A DNA stretch of 64,000 nucleotides. Source: Trichodelitschia bisporula. Its lineage: Eukaryota > Ascomycota > Dothideomycetes > Phaeotrichales > Phaeotrichaceae. Shown here one piece after another: positions 40,501 through 51,635 of the stretch. The notes under the pieces are model-generated. The model was not told where the DNA came from, ran no database searches, and saw only the letters and a list, made by a program, of their open reading frames with translations. Numbering within the stretch: the first letter of the stretch is position 1; each line of letters begins with the position of its first letter. Location: positions 559,803 through 623,802 of the forward strand of contig ML996687.1 of NCBI GenBank assembly GCA_010356995.1, given 5' to 3'. The position numbers and the translations under genes were made by a program.

Positions 40501-41366
40501 GAGCACGAACGAGCGAAGAATGGATGGAGCGAGATGAATATGCTGGAGCTAGCGCTAGCGAGGGCTATATACGGTACCCCGACCAGTGTTTACACTGGTG
40601 GGGGCTGCTGCTATCCGTATCGTCGGCTGCTGCATGCAATACCGTAGCTGCTGCCATAATGACCTCGACACCGGAGCCGTAAATAATAGGCCCTCTCTCG
40701 TTCGCACCTCCCGTCATCAGCGGAGTATCTTTCCAAAATGAAGGACTAACTAAAACATTGGGGTCACGCTTCCAGAGTCAGTGACACGGAACTTGACGGG
40801 AACCAGCACTTCAGAGGGGATATAATCCGCCAGCTATCACCTCTCGCTCCCATCGCAGCCACCCAATATTGCCCGCCAAAAGAAATGGCCCAGCTTTCAA
40901 ACCCGAACAACCATTCCGAAATTTCAGGCCCAGGCCTCGCACTCGCTTGAGCCCAGTCGCGGATCTCCTGACGTAGGTACCGGCAGCCTTCCCAATCACC
41001 GCGCGCCCCAAATATATTGAAAAGTGGAAGAACAATCCCCCGGCATGCCGACAAGCCAGTAACAATTCGTCCAGCGCCTCCATCTTGAAACACAAGGCTG
41101 CGGTTACGAGCCGGACACACCGGTTCTAGAAGTGTGCATCTGTGCCCCTGGCGCCGATCAAGCATCGATCGCGCACATCCTCCCGAGATCTAGATCTGAT
41201 CGTAGCGTGGCCGGAACGAGATGCCCGTTGCCAGCCGCATGTGTCTAGGTTTGCGAGTCTCATGTCCCCGCCCCGCAGTGGTTATAGCTCTGGCGCGCCA
41301 TCTTCCATAGCGGGGTCGTCTTCTCCACCGACCACCCACTGACACCGACGCTGAGGACCCACGATC

Positions 41367-43238
41367 ATGCTCTGGCCGACCACCCTCGCCCTCCTGGCCC
41401 TTCTCGGCCCCGCTCTGGCAGCACAGGAACCACCCCGCTGCAAAGCTATCCCCAACGCACCCTCCTGGCCCCCAGACACCGCCTGGGCCGCCCTCAGCAA
41501 CGCCGTAAGCGGGCGCCTCCTCAAGCCGCCACCCCCAGCGGCGCCCTGCCACCAGGGGCCCTCCTACAACGCACAGCGCTGTTCCGCCGTGCGCAACGGC
41601 TGGGGCACAGCAGACTGGCACATCGCGCACCCAACAAGCGTGATGTGGCAGAACTGGGCGAATTACTCGTGTCCACTGGAGGGGCAAAGGTGCGATGGCA
41701 CGGGATATCCGGTGTATGTGGTTGCGGCGAAGACGGCGGAGGATGTTAGTGCAGCGGTGAGGTTTGCGGGGGCGATGAATGTGAGGATGAATATTAAGAG
41801 TACGGGGCATGATTTTTTGGGACGGTGAGTGGGGCCCCGGTGTGGTGAGGGTGGAGACTGATTGAGCAGGTCGATTCAGCCGAATTCGTTGTCTATCTAT
41901 ACGCAGGGCCTGAAGGGGATTCGCTGGTTTGATACTTCGTTTTCGCCGAAGGGGTGTGCCCGTCCGATCAACGGCCCTGCTGTGACTGTTGGCGCGGGCA
42001 GTCTTTGGTCGGAAATCTACGCATCGGCACGCGCGAAGGGGAATGTGAACGTGGTAGGCGGATATCGGGGATCGGTTAGTGTGGGTGGTTACATCGGCAA
42101 TGGCGGCCATGGCGAGCTGAGCGCGAAATATGGGATGGCAGCGGACATGGTGCTGGAGATCGACCTTGTAACGCCGAGCGGAGAGATCATCACCGCAAAT
42201 GAGTGTCAAAATCAAGACTACTTTTGGGCAATGCGAGGGGTAAGTTACCCGTTCCNNNNNNNNNNNNNNNNNNNNNNGAGACCCCCTTGTCTCTTTCACC
42301 CCTAACCCTCCTCCCAGGGCGGTGCATCGACCTACGGCGTAGCCCTCACCTTCACCCTGCAAGCCGTACGCTCAGGCCCAACAGCCAAGTACACCGGCTT
42401 CGTAGGCGGGTGGAACGAACTCGCCGCGCTCCACCGTCAATGGACGAAATTCGCCGCCGTCGGTGCGGGGGGGTACATAAACGGGTACCCGGCACGTGGG
42501 ACGGGCCGCCTCTCCGTCAGCGTCTACCTCGGAAACGCGACCTCAGCGGCGCTGCGCAGCATCGTCGCGCCCGTGATGGCGAATCTCCGCACCCTGGATC
42601 GAGGACTGGGGAACGGTACGGAGGAAGATGGGGAGTGGGTGGAGCCAGCGAGTGTCGGACGGTATACGGATCACGACACGTATGAGGATGCGATGGGTGC
42701 GCCGAATGATGTCGAGGCCATTAATGCCGAGAGTCCGGGGACGGGGCAGAACAAGCTGCTCGCGAGCTGGCTGTGGGGACCCACTGAACTCTCAAGTCCG
42801 AAGCTCGTGAACGCTCTACGGGGTGCTTTTGACGCGGATACGGAGATTATGACAGATGCGGTGTTCGGCGTAGGCACGGCGAATCCGCCGTTCATACGCG
42901 GGGGCGGGAACGCGGTGAACCCTGCTTTCCGGACGTCGGTTTTGAGGCCCGCAAGCGAGATACATTGGAGTGGGACGGATGCACGGGAGCTGGAGAAGAG
43001 GAGGGCTCAGCAGGCGAGGTTTGGGGCGAGTTTGAGGAGCTTGAGTCCGGCGGGGGGAACATATGCTTCGGAGGCGGATCCGGATACGCCAGGGTGGCAG
43101 ACGGCGTTTTGGGGGGCCAATTATGAGCGGTTGTTTGCTATTAAGCAGAAGGTTGATCCGAGGGGGGTTTTGTATTGTCGGGCGTGCGTGGGGAGTGAGT
43201 TGTGGACAGATGTTAATGGGGTGCTGTGTAGGAAGTAG
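41367..43238 (+). CDS. Secreted FAD-linked oxidase (berberine-bridge type)
   Basis: Three exons (41367-41824, 41870-42239, 42318-43238) give 582 residues; intron 2 contains a 22-N gap, so its length is approximate. A signal peptide (LWPTTLALLALLGPALA) opens the protein. The PCMH-type FAD-binding fold includes VYVVAAKTAEDVSAAVRFAG, MNIKSTGHDFLGR with the His that commonly carries covalent FAD, PAVTVGAGSLWSEIYA and GGYIGNGGHGELSAKYGMAA. The C-terminal BBE segment is WGANYERLFAIKQKVDPRGV. It would oxidise a small alcohol, sugar or phenolic outside the cell, reducing O2 to peroxide; the substrate is unknown. No biosynthetic cluster genes flank it. Confidence 0.88.
42256..42277. other. Assembly gap (22 N)
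   Basis: N run inside intron 2 of the FAD oxidase gene; both splice sites of the intron are outside the gap. Confidence 0.99.
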
Positions 43239-44626
43239 CATCTCAGGGGTGAGTGAGGAAATTTAACGTGCGTTCGGGTTTTTTCAGACCATCGTCGTGT
43301 TCTTAAAAGGCTTTCTAAGGTCTTCTACCAGGTCATGCATCTTCTGGGTGATCCTCGAAACTCTCTCATTCAGCAGGGAACTTGAACTACCGAACACCCT
43401 CAAACTCAACGCCTTGGAACACTTAACAAAGTATACACAGTACCGGGTATTGGGACCTTTCGACTATGCTCCAACGCTCCATCTCACTAAGCCCAGAGCA
43501 GATTCGCGGTCCAGGAGCCTTGCTCCGTGACTGTACATCTGTTGGCTTCTCGGTCTTCTGCCTTTCGGTATCGGTGTTTCTGGGGGCTGGGAGGGAGCGG
43601 AGATTACGACCGCCGTTCTCACACGAAGCATGGGCTACCCTGAAGAGTCATGGGAAAGGCGGATGAATGAGCTAGCTATAGAGCGGGGGCAGCTAGAAAT
43701 ACCCCTCCCAGGTGTTTGCACCGGGTGGGCAGATGCCAGCTCCAGATGATGGCTACTGCGTAATGACAGACGTGACTCCCTCTATAGCCTCTGCATGGAG
43801 AGTGGCACGGTGGGGCTTCCCACCCTAGGGGGAGAAGTGACCCACCGATACCCCCTGCTTCTGACAGTCGTTGCCCCGGTTGCACCAGCCATAGAGTACC
43901 GAGTCTAAATATGGGTTGTGGGGTTTTCGTAATGCTTGAACGCGTAGGTGGCCCTATTGCTCTAGCTTGAATCAGCCCGCATTCCGCTAACTGATCCCCA
44001 CACTCCTCGGAGTAGGGTGGGTGGGAGTTCTGGGGATTGACTTACGCGTCCGGGCACCTTGCCGATATCCCTAGGCATACAGGCCAGTTCTTCTCGATCT
44101 CCGAGTCTCGTATACTGCCATAACTCGGCAAACGGTCAGAAATGCTGGTCTCATAGTGAGCTGATAACTAGGGACTATCGGGATACTTTTTTTGCGGTCT
44201 GTAACGCACCCGTACAGATGTTTGATTGCTGGAAGTAACCAACACCGCGATACGGGACCCAGTTCCCCCACTAGCTTGAAATCTTCGTCCTGAGGCGGCG
44301 CGTGGACACCTGGCGGAGGAGACGTGGGTAGAGGCCCACGCGTCTAGGTAACGTGGACCAAAATGGCCACGCTCACAGTTGGGTGGCACGACAAAGATTG
44401 TGAAGAGAGTTGAAGTCCTTCCTTCGGGAAAGGAGCTCGCACACTGTATACACGATGTCTTCGTGTAAAAGCATTGTGGGGAAAAGCTCCTGCTGATGAG
44501 GCTACACCGTTTGGTGGAGCATGATCTAAATAAAGTCCAACTGTTAGCACTATTCTAGCACTCGGGGAGCTAAAAAATACTGTCACGGAGCCATACCAGT
44601 TCAACGAGTACCGTGGTGATTCGTCT
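43239..44626. other. Hairpin-rich region of unknown nature
   Basis: No coding frame is supported. From about 43.7 to 44.5 kb the sequence is dense in stable inverted repeats. They are GGTG/CACC (43711-43722), GGTGGG/CCCACC (43809-43824), ATCCCCA/TGGGGAT with an inner ACTCC/GGAGT (43994-44037) and GACG-TGGG/CCCA-CGTC (44321-44344). Further ones are CGTGG/CCACG (44352-44371), TCCTTCC with a TTCG loop (44416-44434), TACACGA/TCGTGTA (44449-44467) and GCTaCACC/GGTGgAGC (44501-44520). I compared it in mind with RNase P, SRP, snRNA and group I intron cores and found no convincing match. It could be a structured RNA, an extended 3' UTR, or a decayed repeat. Confidence 0.4.
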
Positions 44627-45178
44627 CTACCTCGACAGACACCCTTCATGAGAGCCCGAGGGGAGGCGAAGGTAGCACATTTGGCCCATGATTGTCGTGA
44701 ATGCCGCCTTGAAGGCGTCGGTGATTTCCAGTGGAATGCTCATGAGCCAGGTCAGGTTGGATCTCCCCATTTTGGTCCAAATCGGCCCCATCCGGTGAAT
44801 GAGTATGTGCCTTTGATGCTTGCCGCAGCGTCAAGGAATGATCCCGGAAGAGGGTTTCCCCATCCTCACCCTCTCGTAGCCAGACATGAACCAACTTCCG
44901 AGTATTGTTGGAGAGCATTCAATGCATAACCCCAAAGGCATCATGCCCGGAGGCATTTTTGGCATCCGAATGTTGAGCGGATCAAGTCCTCTTTGCTCTG
45001 CAAGCCGAGAAAGATCACCGGGGTATTTCCTGCGAGCATGCAAGATGTCCAGGTGGGCATCCGTCCATGCGGATGTTGATGCGAGGAACAGTTCCCTAAG
45101 GTCTTTGTCCTCGAGAACATCGTTCAGTCCCATCGTGCCCGAGAGCTTGCCGCTGTCGGACTTCGACCTGCGAGGCAT
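44627..45178 (-). CDS. Small two-exon gene of unknown function (166 aa)
   Basis: ATG 45178 follows a clean leader. Exon 1 is 45178-44870, the 51-bp intron 44869-44819 has a GTGAGG donor, CTTGAC branch and CAAG acceptor, and exon 2 is 44818-44627. Spliced, the protein reads MPRRSKSDSGKLSG, an acidic helical part (LNDVLEDKDLRELFLASTSA), and a Met/Pro-rich turn (NIRMPKMPPGMMPLGLCIEC). It continues SWFMSGYER, then HQRHILIHRMGPIWTKMGRS and a final helix. No signal peptide. I do not recognise the family. Correct phase and a full set of splice signals favour a real gene. The hairpin-rich region lies directly at its 3' side. Confidence 0.5.
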
Positions 45179-46119
45179 GTCGACTGTGCAGAAACTGGTG
45201 AATCTGTGATGGGCACCTCAAGGCCACAAAATGCACAATATAAACAAGATTGAATGGCTCTCAGAGAGGACGACGAGCCATCATCAAGAGGAAAGCTCCT
45301 AAGATAGTGCAGGCTGCGGAGCCTGAAGAAGATCGACTTCCTTAAAATACCTATGGATCCTTAGTTGCTGCGTCTTGCTTGTGTTTGAGGAGCAGTTTGT
45401 TATACATACGTGAATGGTGGTTGAGATGCAAGCTGAGGAGTCGAATGAACGCCGCTGTTGACTCTCTTCGGTGAAATGTGACTTGGAGACCTTGATAGTT
45501 GCAGATGATGAGAAATGCATTCTGATTATGGAATGAAGGAGCTTGAATGGTTTTGAGAGATGCACAGTTGCAGTGATGGTTGGAGTTGGGAGGAGATGGT
45601 TGAGAGTATCTGAGGGCGAAGCCGAAGTGAGGAGATGGAAAGTACGTACGTCAACAGACCCACAAGTGGATCCTTCGGAGGAAGGAGCCAGTCGTCAAGT
45701 GAGAAAGCGCGGGTTGAGCGCCTGACTGCCTTGGGGTGTGAGGCAGGACTGTGGAGGCAAGTGGTGGTGCGATATCGCTGCTCTCTGAGGCGGGGTGGAA
45801 GCTGCAGGCCTCTTGAGGAGATGTAACTAGGTTCGTGGAAAGTCCTGCAGTACTCTAAACTCCGCACGTAGTAGAAACATACCGTCTGTGTACTAAGTCT
45901 TCTGAAAAAGTTCGTTGCAGCGAGATCCGGGGCCCTCTATCACGCTGCGTACCGCAGCGGAATGAGGTCACGACTTCGAGACGCACGACCGGGCGTTGGA
46001 CACACTTACACCTAATAAAGCGAACATGGAGATGACCTACAGATGGATACCGCCAAAGAGCAATGCAACACGTTCCACTTTTGAAGACACAGTAAGACAG
46101 ACACCACAAGTCCACCCCC
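45179..46119. other. Spacer, promoter side of the 166-aa gene
   Basis: Between the 166-aa gene and the 3' end of the dioxygenase gene. Minus-strand frames at 45299-45565 and 45526-45867 are Ser/His-rich and unconvincing. No RNA gene or repeat family seen. Confidence 0.4.
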
Positions 46120-47760
46120 TCAACCCTGCGCAACCTGCCGCAGCGCCTCCCCCCTCCCCCACGCCGCCATCTTATACCGCGAGATGAAATCATCGCGATT
46201 AACTGCCCCCATTAGCCCAGCACTAGCATCCACCCCAGAAATACTCACTGTACCCCCCACACATACGCCTCTTCCCCGTAAACTCGCTCCTCCCATGCAA
46301 AACCCGCCAATTATCAAAAATCAATGGCGTCCCCGGCTTCAACTGCTCCCAATATTCACGGCGCCTAAGTATCTCCGTCCACGTCCGCGCCGCCGCATAC
46401 CACTTCCCAACCTCCTCAACCGGCGCATCCACCCTCGCCCGATCCGTCGTATTCCAGCGTACCTGCACCAGGTGCCCATGTATCTCATCATGCACGAGCA
46501 CCGGCATCGGCGTCACGGGTTGTATACTCGAATCCTCATTCCCGCTCGCATGGCTGTGAACCCGCACCGTGCTCAAGATTTCATACGCCTCCCGATCCAC
46601 TTCATACAGCTCAGCCGCTGCACCGAACCCGTCAACCAGTTGCGAGGCGCCCCCACTGCCGTCCGTGTGCGACAGGAGGTGGAATAGTTGCAGCCCAGCC
46701 GGGTCGGTGAAGTACGTGTTATCGGTGTGCGCGCCGATGCCGAGCTGTGTGTAGGCTGTGTCGCCTTTCGCCAGGTCGGCGGTGAAGTCGTAGAAGCCGC
46801 CGTAGTGCGTGTTGCGGATCGGCCCAATGAGATTCAGGAGCGCTTCAGTTGCTTCGGGGGTGGCGGGCGTGTTTGGGATGTAGGCGAAGCCGTAGGTGCG
46901 AATGAGATAGAGCCAGTCCCGCACGCCAGTGGGGGAGGTGGCTATTTCGTCGTAAGATATGGAGGGCGGGGAGGACTTGATGGAGGAGCCGGTCCAGAAG
47001 ACGGGTCTTGAGCGTTAGTATTTCGCTCGTGGCAAGGAAGGGGGGCGTACTCGACCAGGCCCTGCCGCTCAACGGCGCGGCTCGTCCTCTTGAGTCCAAC
47101 GTTCCGTAACCACTCCTTAGAGTAAAAGCTCTCATGGCCATCGTTCCCTGTTCCATCAGCCTTGCAACGGGGATCCGACGGACAGACGCACAGGTAACGC
47201 GGAAACCCTCTGCTTCCTCCCTTACGCCCTCGGGTTTAAAGGCGATGTCTTCCGGGATCTGGCCGTTAGTCGGGCTTCGACTGTCGTTGATAAACTTACG
47301 ACGTCAAACGTCTCGATCAACCGCTGCTTCGTGTCTTCGTGCACGCACTCCGCGCAATGGCAGTGATCGCGCAGAAACACGGCGGGTCTGTAGGTCAGCA
47401 CTGCCCCCGGTCTGGGAGAACAGGGCATACACGTCTACCAGCTGCCCGCTCGCATCGGAGTACACCTGGATGGCGCGGGCATTGAAGGCGGGCGCAACAT
47501 TAGGCGGATCTACTTTGGGAATCGAGGAGAGCACGTGTCGCGTCTGATCGTCAGCGAGGGCGCGGACTTCCACGCGGTGGACGTACCGGCTGCGCAAGCG
47601 GGTTACCAGTCGTAGCGAAGCACCGTCTCGGGACCCGTAAAATGCTGCGTTGTATGCGGGGAATTGGCCGGCATATCCTTCGTTGTTAGCACCCGCAGCC
47701 CCCTTTATTCGGGACTCACAGTATGCGGGAGGACAGCCTAGCAGCAGTCGAAGACGCCAT
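46120..47760 (-). CDS. Trimethyllysine dioxygenase (carnitine synthesis), mitochondrial
   Basis: Eight exons: 47760-47720, 47644-47587, 47543-47431, 47387-47300, 47258-47192, 47147-47051, 47006-46249, 46202-46120. All phases close, giving 434 residues; introns are 41-46 bp except the first (75 bp). The N-terminus is a mitochondrial presequence (SSTAARLSSRILILRVPRR). DUF971-like zinc-binding domain: AVFLRDHCHCAECVHED, IPEDIAFKP, RVTWNDGHESFYSKEWL. TauD fold: THYGGFYDFTADL, iron ligands His and Asp in GAHTDNTYFTDPAGL, distal His in WRVLHGRSEF. The enzyme hydroxylates N6-trimethyllysine using Fe(II) and 2-oxoglutarate. Gamma-butyrobetaine hydroxylase is the close alternative; the presequence and THYG/NTYFTDPAG context favour the trimethyllysine enzyme. 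Confidence 0.87.
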
Positions 47761-48306
47761 TCTTATTTTCCTATTCCAACTTGTTCAGAATCCAAAAGAT
47801 AACTGAGCTAAAGAAAGAACAACGAGGTGCAGAGCATTTACATCACGCGACGCGCCCTGCGCCCTCCTTGTCCAGATGCGGTGTCGTCTCGATTCAGCGC
47901 CGTAAAGTGCCGAAGCCGGAATGCGACCCCCGGTTGCCGGGGCCGGGGCCCGAGCCGAGACGTTGGTTCCTGGCCGAGGGGCGGGGTGGCGCTAGCCTTG
48001 TGGAAAGTGACGTACGTGAAATTAACGTCTTCCACATTCTGTCGACATGATAAGTCACTATTTCTGGACCGTCGGGAGGAGATATCACCGTGGCCTACCA
48101 TGTTCTACTCGGGATACCCGTATGGCATTCGTCCTTCTCCAAAGCGGATGCATTCCCAAGCTTGAAATCGACACCGAAGTGAAGTGTCTGTCTACTCGAA
48201 CACAAACTATACCGTTTCCCAAGTCCTCGTACATCCATATCTATTCCATCAAGGGTATCCACCCGCGAGCCTGTTGAAAACGCCCGTGACCATCACCTCC
48301 ACCAGC
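47761..48306. other. Spacer between two minus-strand genes
   Basis: Promoter of the dioxygenase gene on the left and 3' flank of the folylpolyglutamate synthase gene on the right. No supported gene. Confidence 0.45.
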
Positions 48307-49862
48307 CTATCTCGCCGCAATCCACCTCCCCTCAAGCACCTCCAGCGCCCCCCCAACAAGATGCAGACTCCCCGTAACTAGCACGACCGCCTCCTCCTCA
48401 CCCGCAACTCCCCTCGCCCTCCCCACCGCTTCCTCAATCGTACCCAGAACCTCCACCTCGGCCTCAGGATCCAACTCCCCCCACAAAGCCGCCAACTCCT
48501 TCTGCACCCTTAACGCCTGCACGTCCTGCGCATTCGCATTCCCCGCCGTGAGGTCAGGGCTATATCCCGCATCCTTGTACGTGACATTCGTCGTGAAAAT
48601 AACATGCGAAAACGGGTGGTCCGAGCCCATCGCCTTAGCAAGCGTACTATGCAGGCCACGGGCCAGCGCCCGCGCGTCCCGCGTCTGCTGGTTGAAGATA
48701 AGGATCGGTGGCGCGCGACCGCTGGCTACGCTGGCGAACCACTGTGCGCCGACTTCGAGGCTTTCGAGCGTGTGCCCTCCGTCAAAACACCAGGCGATCT
48801 TACCATCTATGTCGTTTCGCAAGTCGCAGCGCCCCGGCCACTTGACCAGCTCGAGGCCCTCACGGACGGCCGGCGGGAGGATCTGGCCGTCGAGAGCAGG
48901 GGCGGAGGGGTGGTTTACGGCCCGCAGGTGCGCGGCGACGATGGCGACGGCGAGGCTGGCGTTTGACTTCTGAAAGTCGCCCGCTAAGCCGAGCTCGACT
49001 TCCCCGCTTGCGATGGCCGGATGTGTGGGTATTATCTCCAGCGTTGCGCCCTGTTCTTCGGCGCGTTGCCGCAGTACAGCCATTGCGGGTTCGGGCTGGG
49101 GGACGGTGAGAGCGGCGGCGCCCCGCCTGAAGATGCCCGCTTTGTGCCATGCTATCTCCGGCAGTGTACCGCCGAGCATGCCGACGTGGTCGATGCCCAG
49201 GGCCGTGACTGCAGCGACGGTCTTGTGGATGAGGATGTTCGTGCTGTCGTACTCGCCGCCGATGCCGCACTCAGTCACCGCTGCGTCAACGCCCTCTTGG
49301 ATATATGTGTGGAAAGCCATGAGCGTGAGGTAGCGGAAGTAGACGGGCTTGGACCCGTCGGCGGTGGAAGAGAGCCGGTCCCACACCTCGAAGAAGTACT
49401 TCGCAAAGAGATCCTCGCTCAACGGTACGTTATTGATTTGAATCCGTTCCCGGACGAAGCGCAAATGGGGCGAGGTGTAGAGTCCGACTTTGCACGGGGT
49501 GCGATCTTCGGAGTGTACGGCTGTACGTTGCAGGATAGACGCGACAAAGGCGCTGGTCGATCCTTTGCCCTTCGTGCCAGCTATGTGGATAGGATTGATA
49601 CGATCGATGTCCTCTGGCTGCGACTATCAGTATTGCCCCACGGCGGTGGAAGAGAGTCGCACACCTGGTAACCCAGCCTACGCCAGAACTCGAGCATCTC
49701 GGGTATGGCATCTTTATTCATGCCCCTGCCGGACTTGCGAATGGCATCGACGATTGAGAAGTTGCTCTGCAGCGAGTTGAGCGCGGTAACGGCGGCCTGC
49801 GCGGGTTAGCAAAGTTCTCGCGGGCGGTGCGGGTGAGGTACATTGTAGTCTCGCGCAGCCAT
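48307..49862 (-). CDS. Folylpolyglutamate synthase
   Basis: Three exons, 49862-49842 (7 codons, MAARDYN), 49796-49665 and 49617-48307, give 487 residues; introns are 45 and 47 bp. It adds gamma-linked glutamates to folates, in cytosol and mitochondria, keeping them in the cell and active for one-carbon metabolism. Mur-ligase signatures are present: AAVTALNSLQSNFSIVDAIR, the ATP loop HIAGTKGKGSTSAFVASIL, GLYTSPHLRFVRERIQIN, ECGIGGEYDSTNIL and DHVGMLGGTLPEIAWHKAGI. The C-terminal domain has WCFDGGHTLESLEVGAQWF and ends VTGSLHLVGGALEVLEG. Counterpart of yeast MET7. Divergent from pyrroline-5-carboxylate reductase. Confidence 0.94.
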
Positions 49863-50283
49863 GGTGTGCAGTGCCCTGTGGACGGTTTGTCGCCAGAAGC
49901 AGTGCCGGAGTGTTAGCATGAGGCCATCCGCAGAATTGAGTTGAGGGGGAGGAATTAATTCATTTCGGGACGCGGGGGCAAGTGACGCGAGCCGAGACCG
50001 GAGGATTGAGCACCAACATTTCGCGGGACGAATTGGCGATACTTCTGTTTACACTACTGCATCACTACAGTCCGCAGTACCAAACGTACTCAATTGTGCC
50101 AGTTGCTACACAAGTACGCCAAGTTATGTTCGTATCCTTCTGTACTGTGCAGCTGTGTAACCTAAGCTGATTTCTTCAAAAAAAGACGACTCTAGTCCAT
50201 CCAACGCTCTTCCCCCACCACTCATACCCCACCACTCCCACCCCTCATCACGAACTCCTCCGCAACCGCACATATTGCCCATC
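49863..50283. promoter_or_regulatory. Bid​irectional promoter, folylpolyglutamate synthase and P5C reductase
   Basis: 421 bp between divergent ATGs. A CT/CA-rich leader (50190-50280) precedes the plus-strand ATG. No TATA box or other known motif stands out. Confidence 0.45.
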
Positions 50284-51272
50284 ATGGCAGCCTCCAAATC
50301 CAGCTCAGGCCTCACCCTGACCATCCTCGGCTGCGGTCCGTCTCGCCCCTCCCTAAATCCTTCCTAACACCAGCAGGCACAATGGGTATCGCCATCTCCA
50401 GCGGCATAATGCGCGCTCTCGAAGAGCTCAAGAACTCCTCCTCTCCGCCCGCCGATACACCTCCCCGCCTGCCGAATCGTATCATCGCTTGTGTCCGACG
50501 TGAAGAATCGGGCAAAAAGATCCAATCTGTCCTCGGGTCTTACGACACTGCTCTCGAAATCAGCATCAATGAGAACGTCCGCGCCGTTGAGGCCGCCGAT
50601 GTCATCCTCCTCGGCTGCAAACCATACATGGCGCAATCCATCCTCTCAGAGTCTGGCATGCGCAACGCGCTCCGCGGCAAGCTGCTCATCAGTATTTTGG
50701 CTGGCACGCCAGTGGAGGGTGTTGAGACAGCCATCTGCGGCGGCAGCTATGGCACGTACCCGACCGATTTGCCCCACGTTGTCCGTGTGATGCCCAATAC
50801 GGCTGGCTTCGTCCGCGAGTCGATGACCGTAATCGCGGCATCCAACCCGCCGCTGCCAGAGGAATGGAATAAGCTAGTAGAGTGGATGTTCGGACGCATT
50901 GGCCCCGTGGTCACGCTGCTGCCGCACCTTATGGACGCGGCCACGTCGCTGTGCGGCTCGGGCCCTGCGTTTGCAGCTCTATTTATGGAGGGCCTGGCCG
51001 ATGGCGGCGTGGCTATGGGAATACCCCGCGCTGAGGCGCAGATTATGGCGGCGCAGGTTTTGAAGGGTACTGCGGGGTTGGTGGCGGCTGGTGAACATCC
51101 GGCGGTGCTGAGAGAGAAGGTTAGCACGCCCGGGGGGTGTACGATTGGGGGGCTGTTGGTGCTCGAGGAAGGAGCTGTTAGAGGAACGGTTGCGAAGGCG
51201 GTTAGGGAGGCGACGGTTGTGGCGAGTAAGCTTGGAGTGGAGGGGACGAAGAATGTCAACGCGCCTCGGTAA
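50284..51272 (+). CDS. Pyrroline-5-carboxylate reductase
   Basis: Two exons, 50284-50335 and 50377-51272, give 315 residues; the 41-bp intron (GTCCGT donor, CCTAAC branch) splits a Gly codon in the nucleotide loop. It reduces 1-pyrroline-5-carboxylate to proline with NAD(P)H in the cytosol. The Rossmann motif reads LTILGCGTMGIAISSGI; ADVILLGCKPYMAQSIL, ISILAGTPVEGVE and RVMPNTAGFVRESMTVI follow. The family signature is GSGPAFAALFMEGLADGGVA with STPGGCTIGGLLVLEEGAVR near the C-terminus. Length is slightly above yeast Pro3 (286) because of an insertion after residue 30 (SSSPPADTPPRLPNR). Confidence 0.95.
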
Positions 51273-51635
51273 GGGACGGTCTACGGTTGGAGTTGAATAG
51301 AGACAGTGGGATGGTTCGGTGTGGGGGATTCGTGTGCTGTGATCACTCTGCACGATCAGCATCATGGCGTTGGGACCGGACTGGGGTATCTGAGCGTCAT
51401 ATCTTCAACCGAATATGCACTGCTCCACGAGGGGAGGTAGCCAGGCCGTTAAGTAGAGCTCATAACCGTCAAGCAGCCGCCAGAACAAGCCGTCCCGCCC
51501 GTCGCATATGCCCCATAGACAGACCCCCCAAACGCCAACCAGCCGAGACTCCAGCTTTTGATCTTCCATCGTGACAGCAAGCCAGATCTCAGTTCTCCGA
51601 CCCAGGCCATTAGACTCAAAGCACCTTCATCGACT
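51273..51635. other. Convergent 3' flanks
   Basis: Between the ends of the P5C reductase and RRS1 genes. No gene or repeat seen. Confidence 0.45.

Larger units (their letters stand above)
38164..41366. other. 3.2-kb spacer with weak gene candidates
   Basis: No strongly supported gene. A possible two-exon minus-strand gene at 39534-40129 is listed separately. Two overlapping minus frames at 40764-41165 are both open, which makes either doubtful. A 15-bp direct repeat lies near 40470-40500. The last 100 bp are the leader of the FAD oxidase gene. Confidence 0.4.

Noticed and set aside
40764-41165. 133-codon minus-strand frame before the FAD oxidase
   Set aside because: A second frame over the same bases is equally open, there is no family match, and it lies in the oxidase promoter region.
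41190-42362. Long minus-strand frame opposite the FAD oxidase
   Set aside because: It is a shadow of the oxidase exons, runs through the N gap, and has no family resemblance; the plus strand gives a complete flavoprotein.
44160-44200. Group I intron core (P7-like GACTAT/ATAGTC)
   Set aside because: A TAGTC-like string exists on the minus strand but no matching R element or P3-P8 arrangement could be found.
44480-44520. Hammerhead ribozyme (CTGATGAG near 44490)
   Set aside because: The CUGAUGA box is present by chance; the required GAAA core and flanking stems are missing.
44744-44760. SRP RNA-like GCCAGGTCAGG
   Set aside because: It lies inside exon 2 of the 166-aa gene and the rest of the SRP domain IV is absent.
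47388-47460. Apparent frameshift in the trimethyllysine dioxygenase
   Set aside because: An intron with GTATGC donor (47430) and CTGAC...CTACAG acceptor (47388), 43 bp long, restores the frame exactly, so no frameshift is needed.
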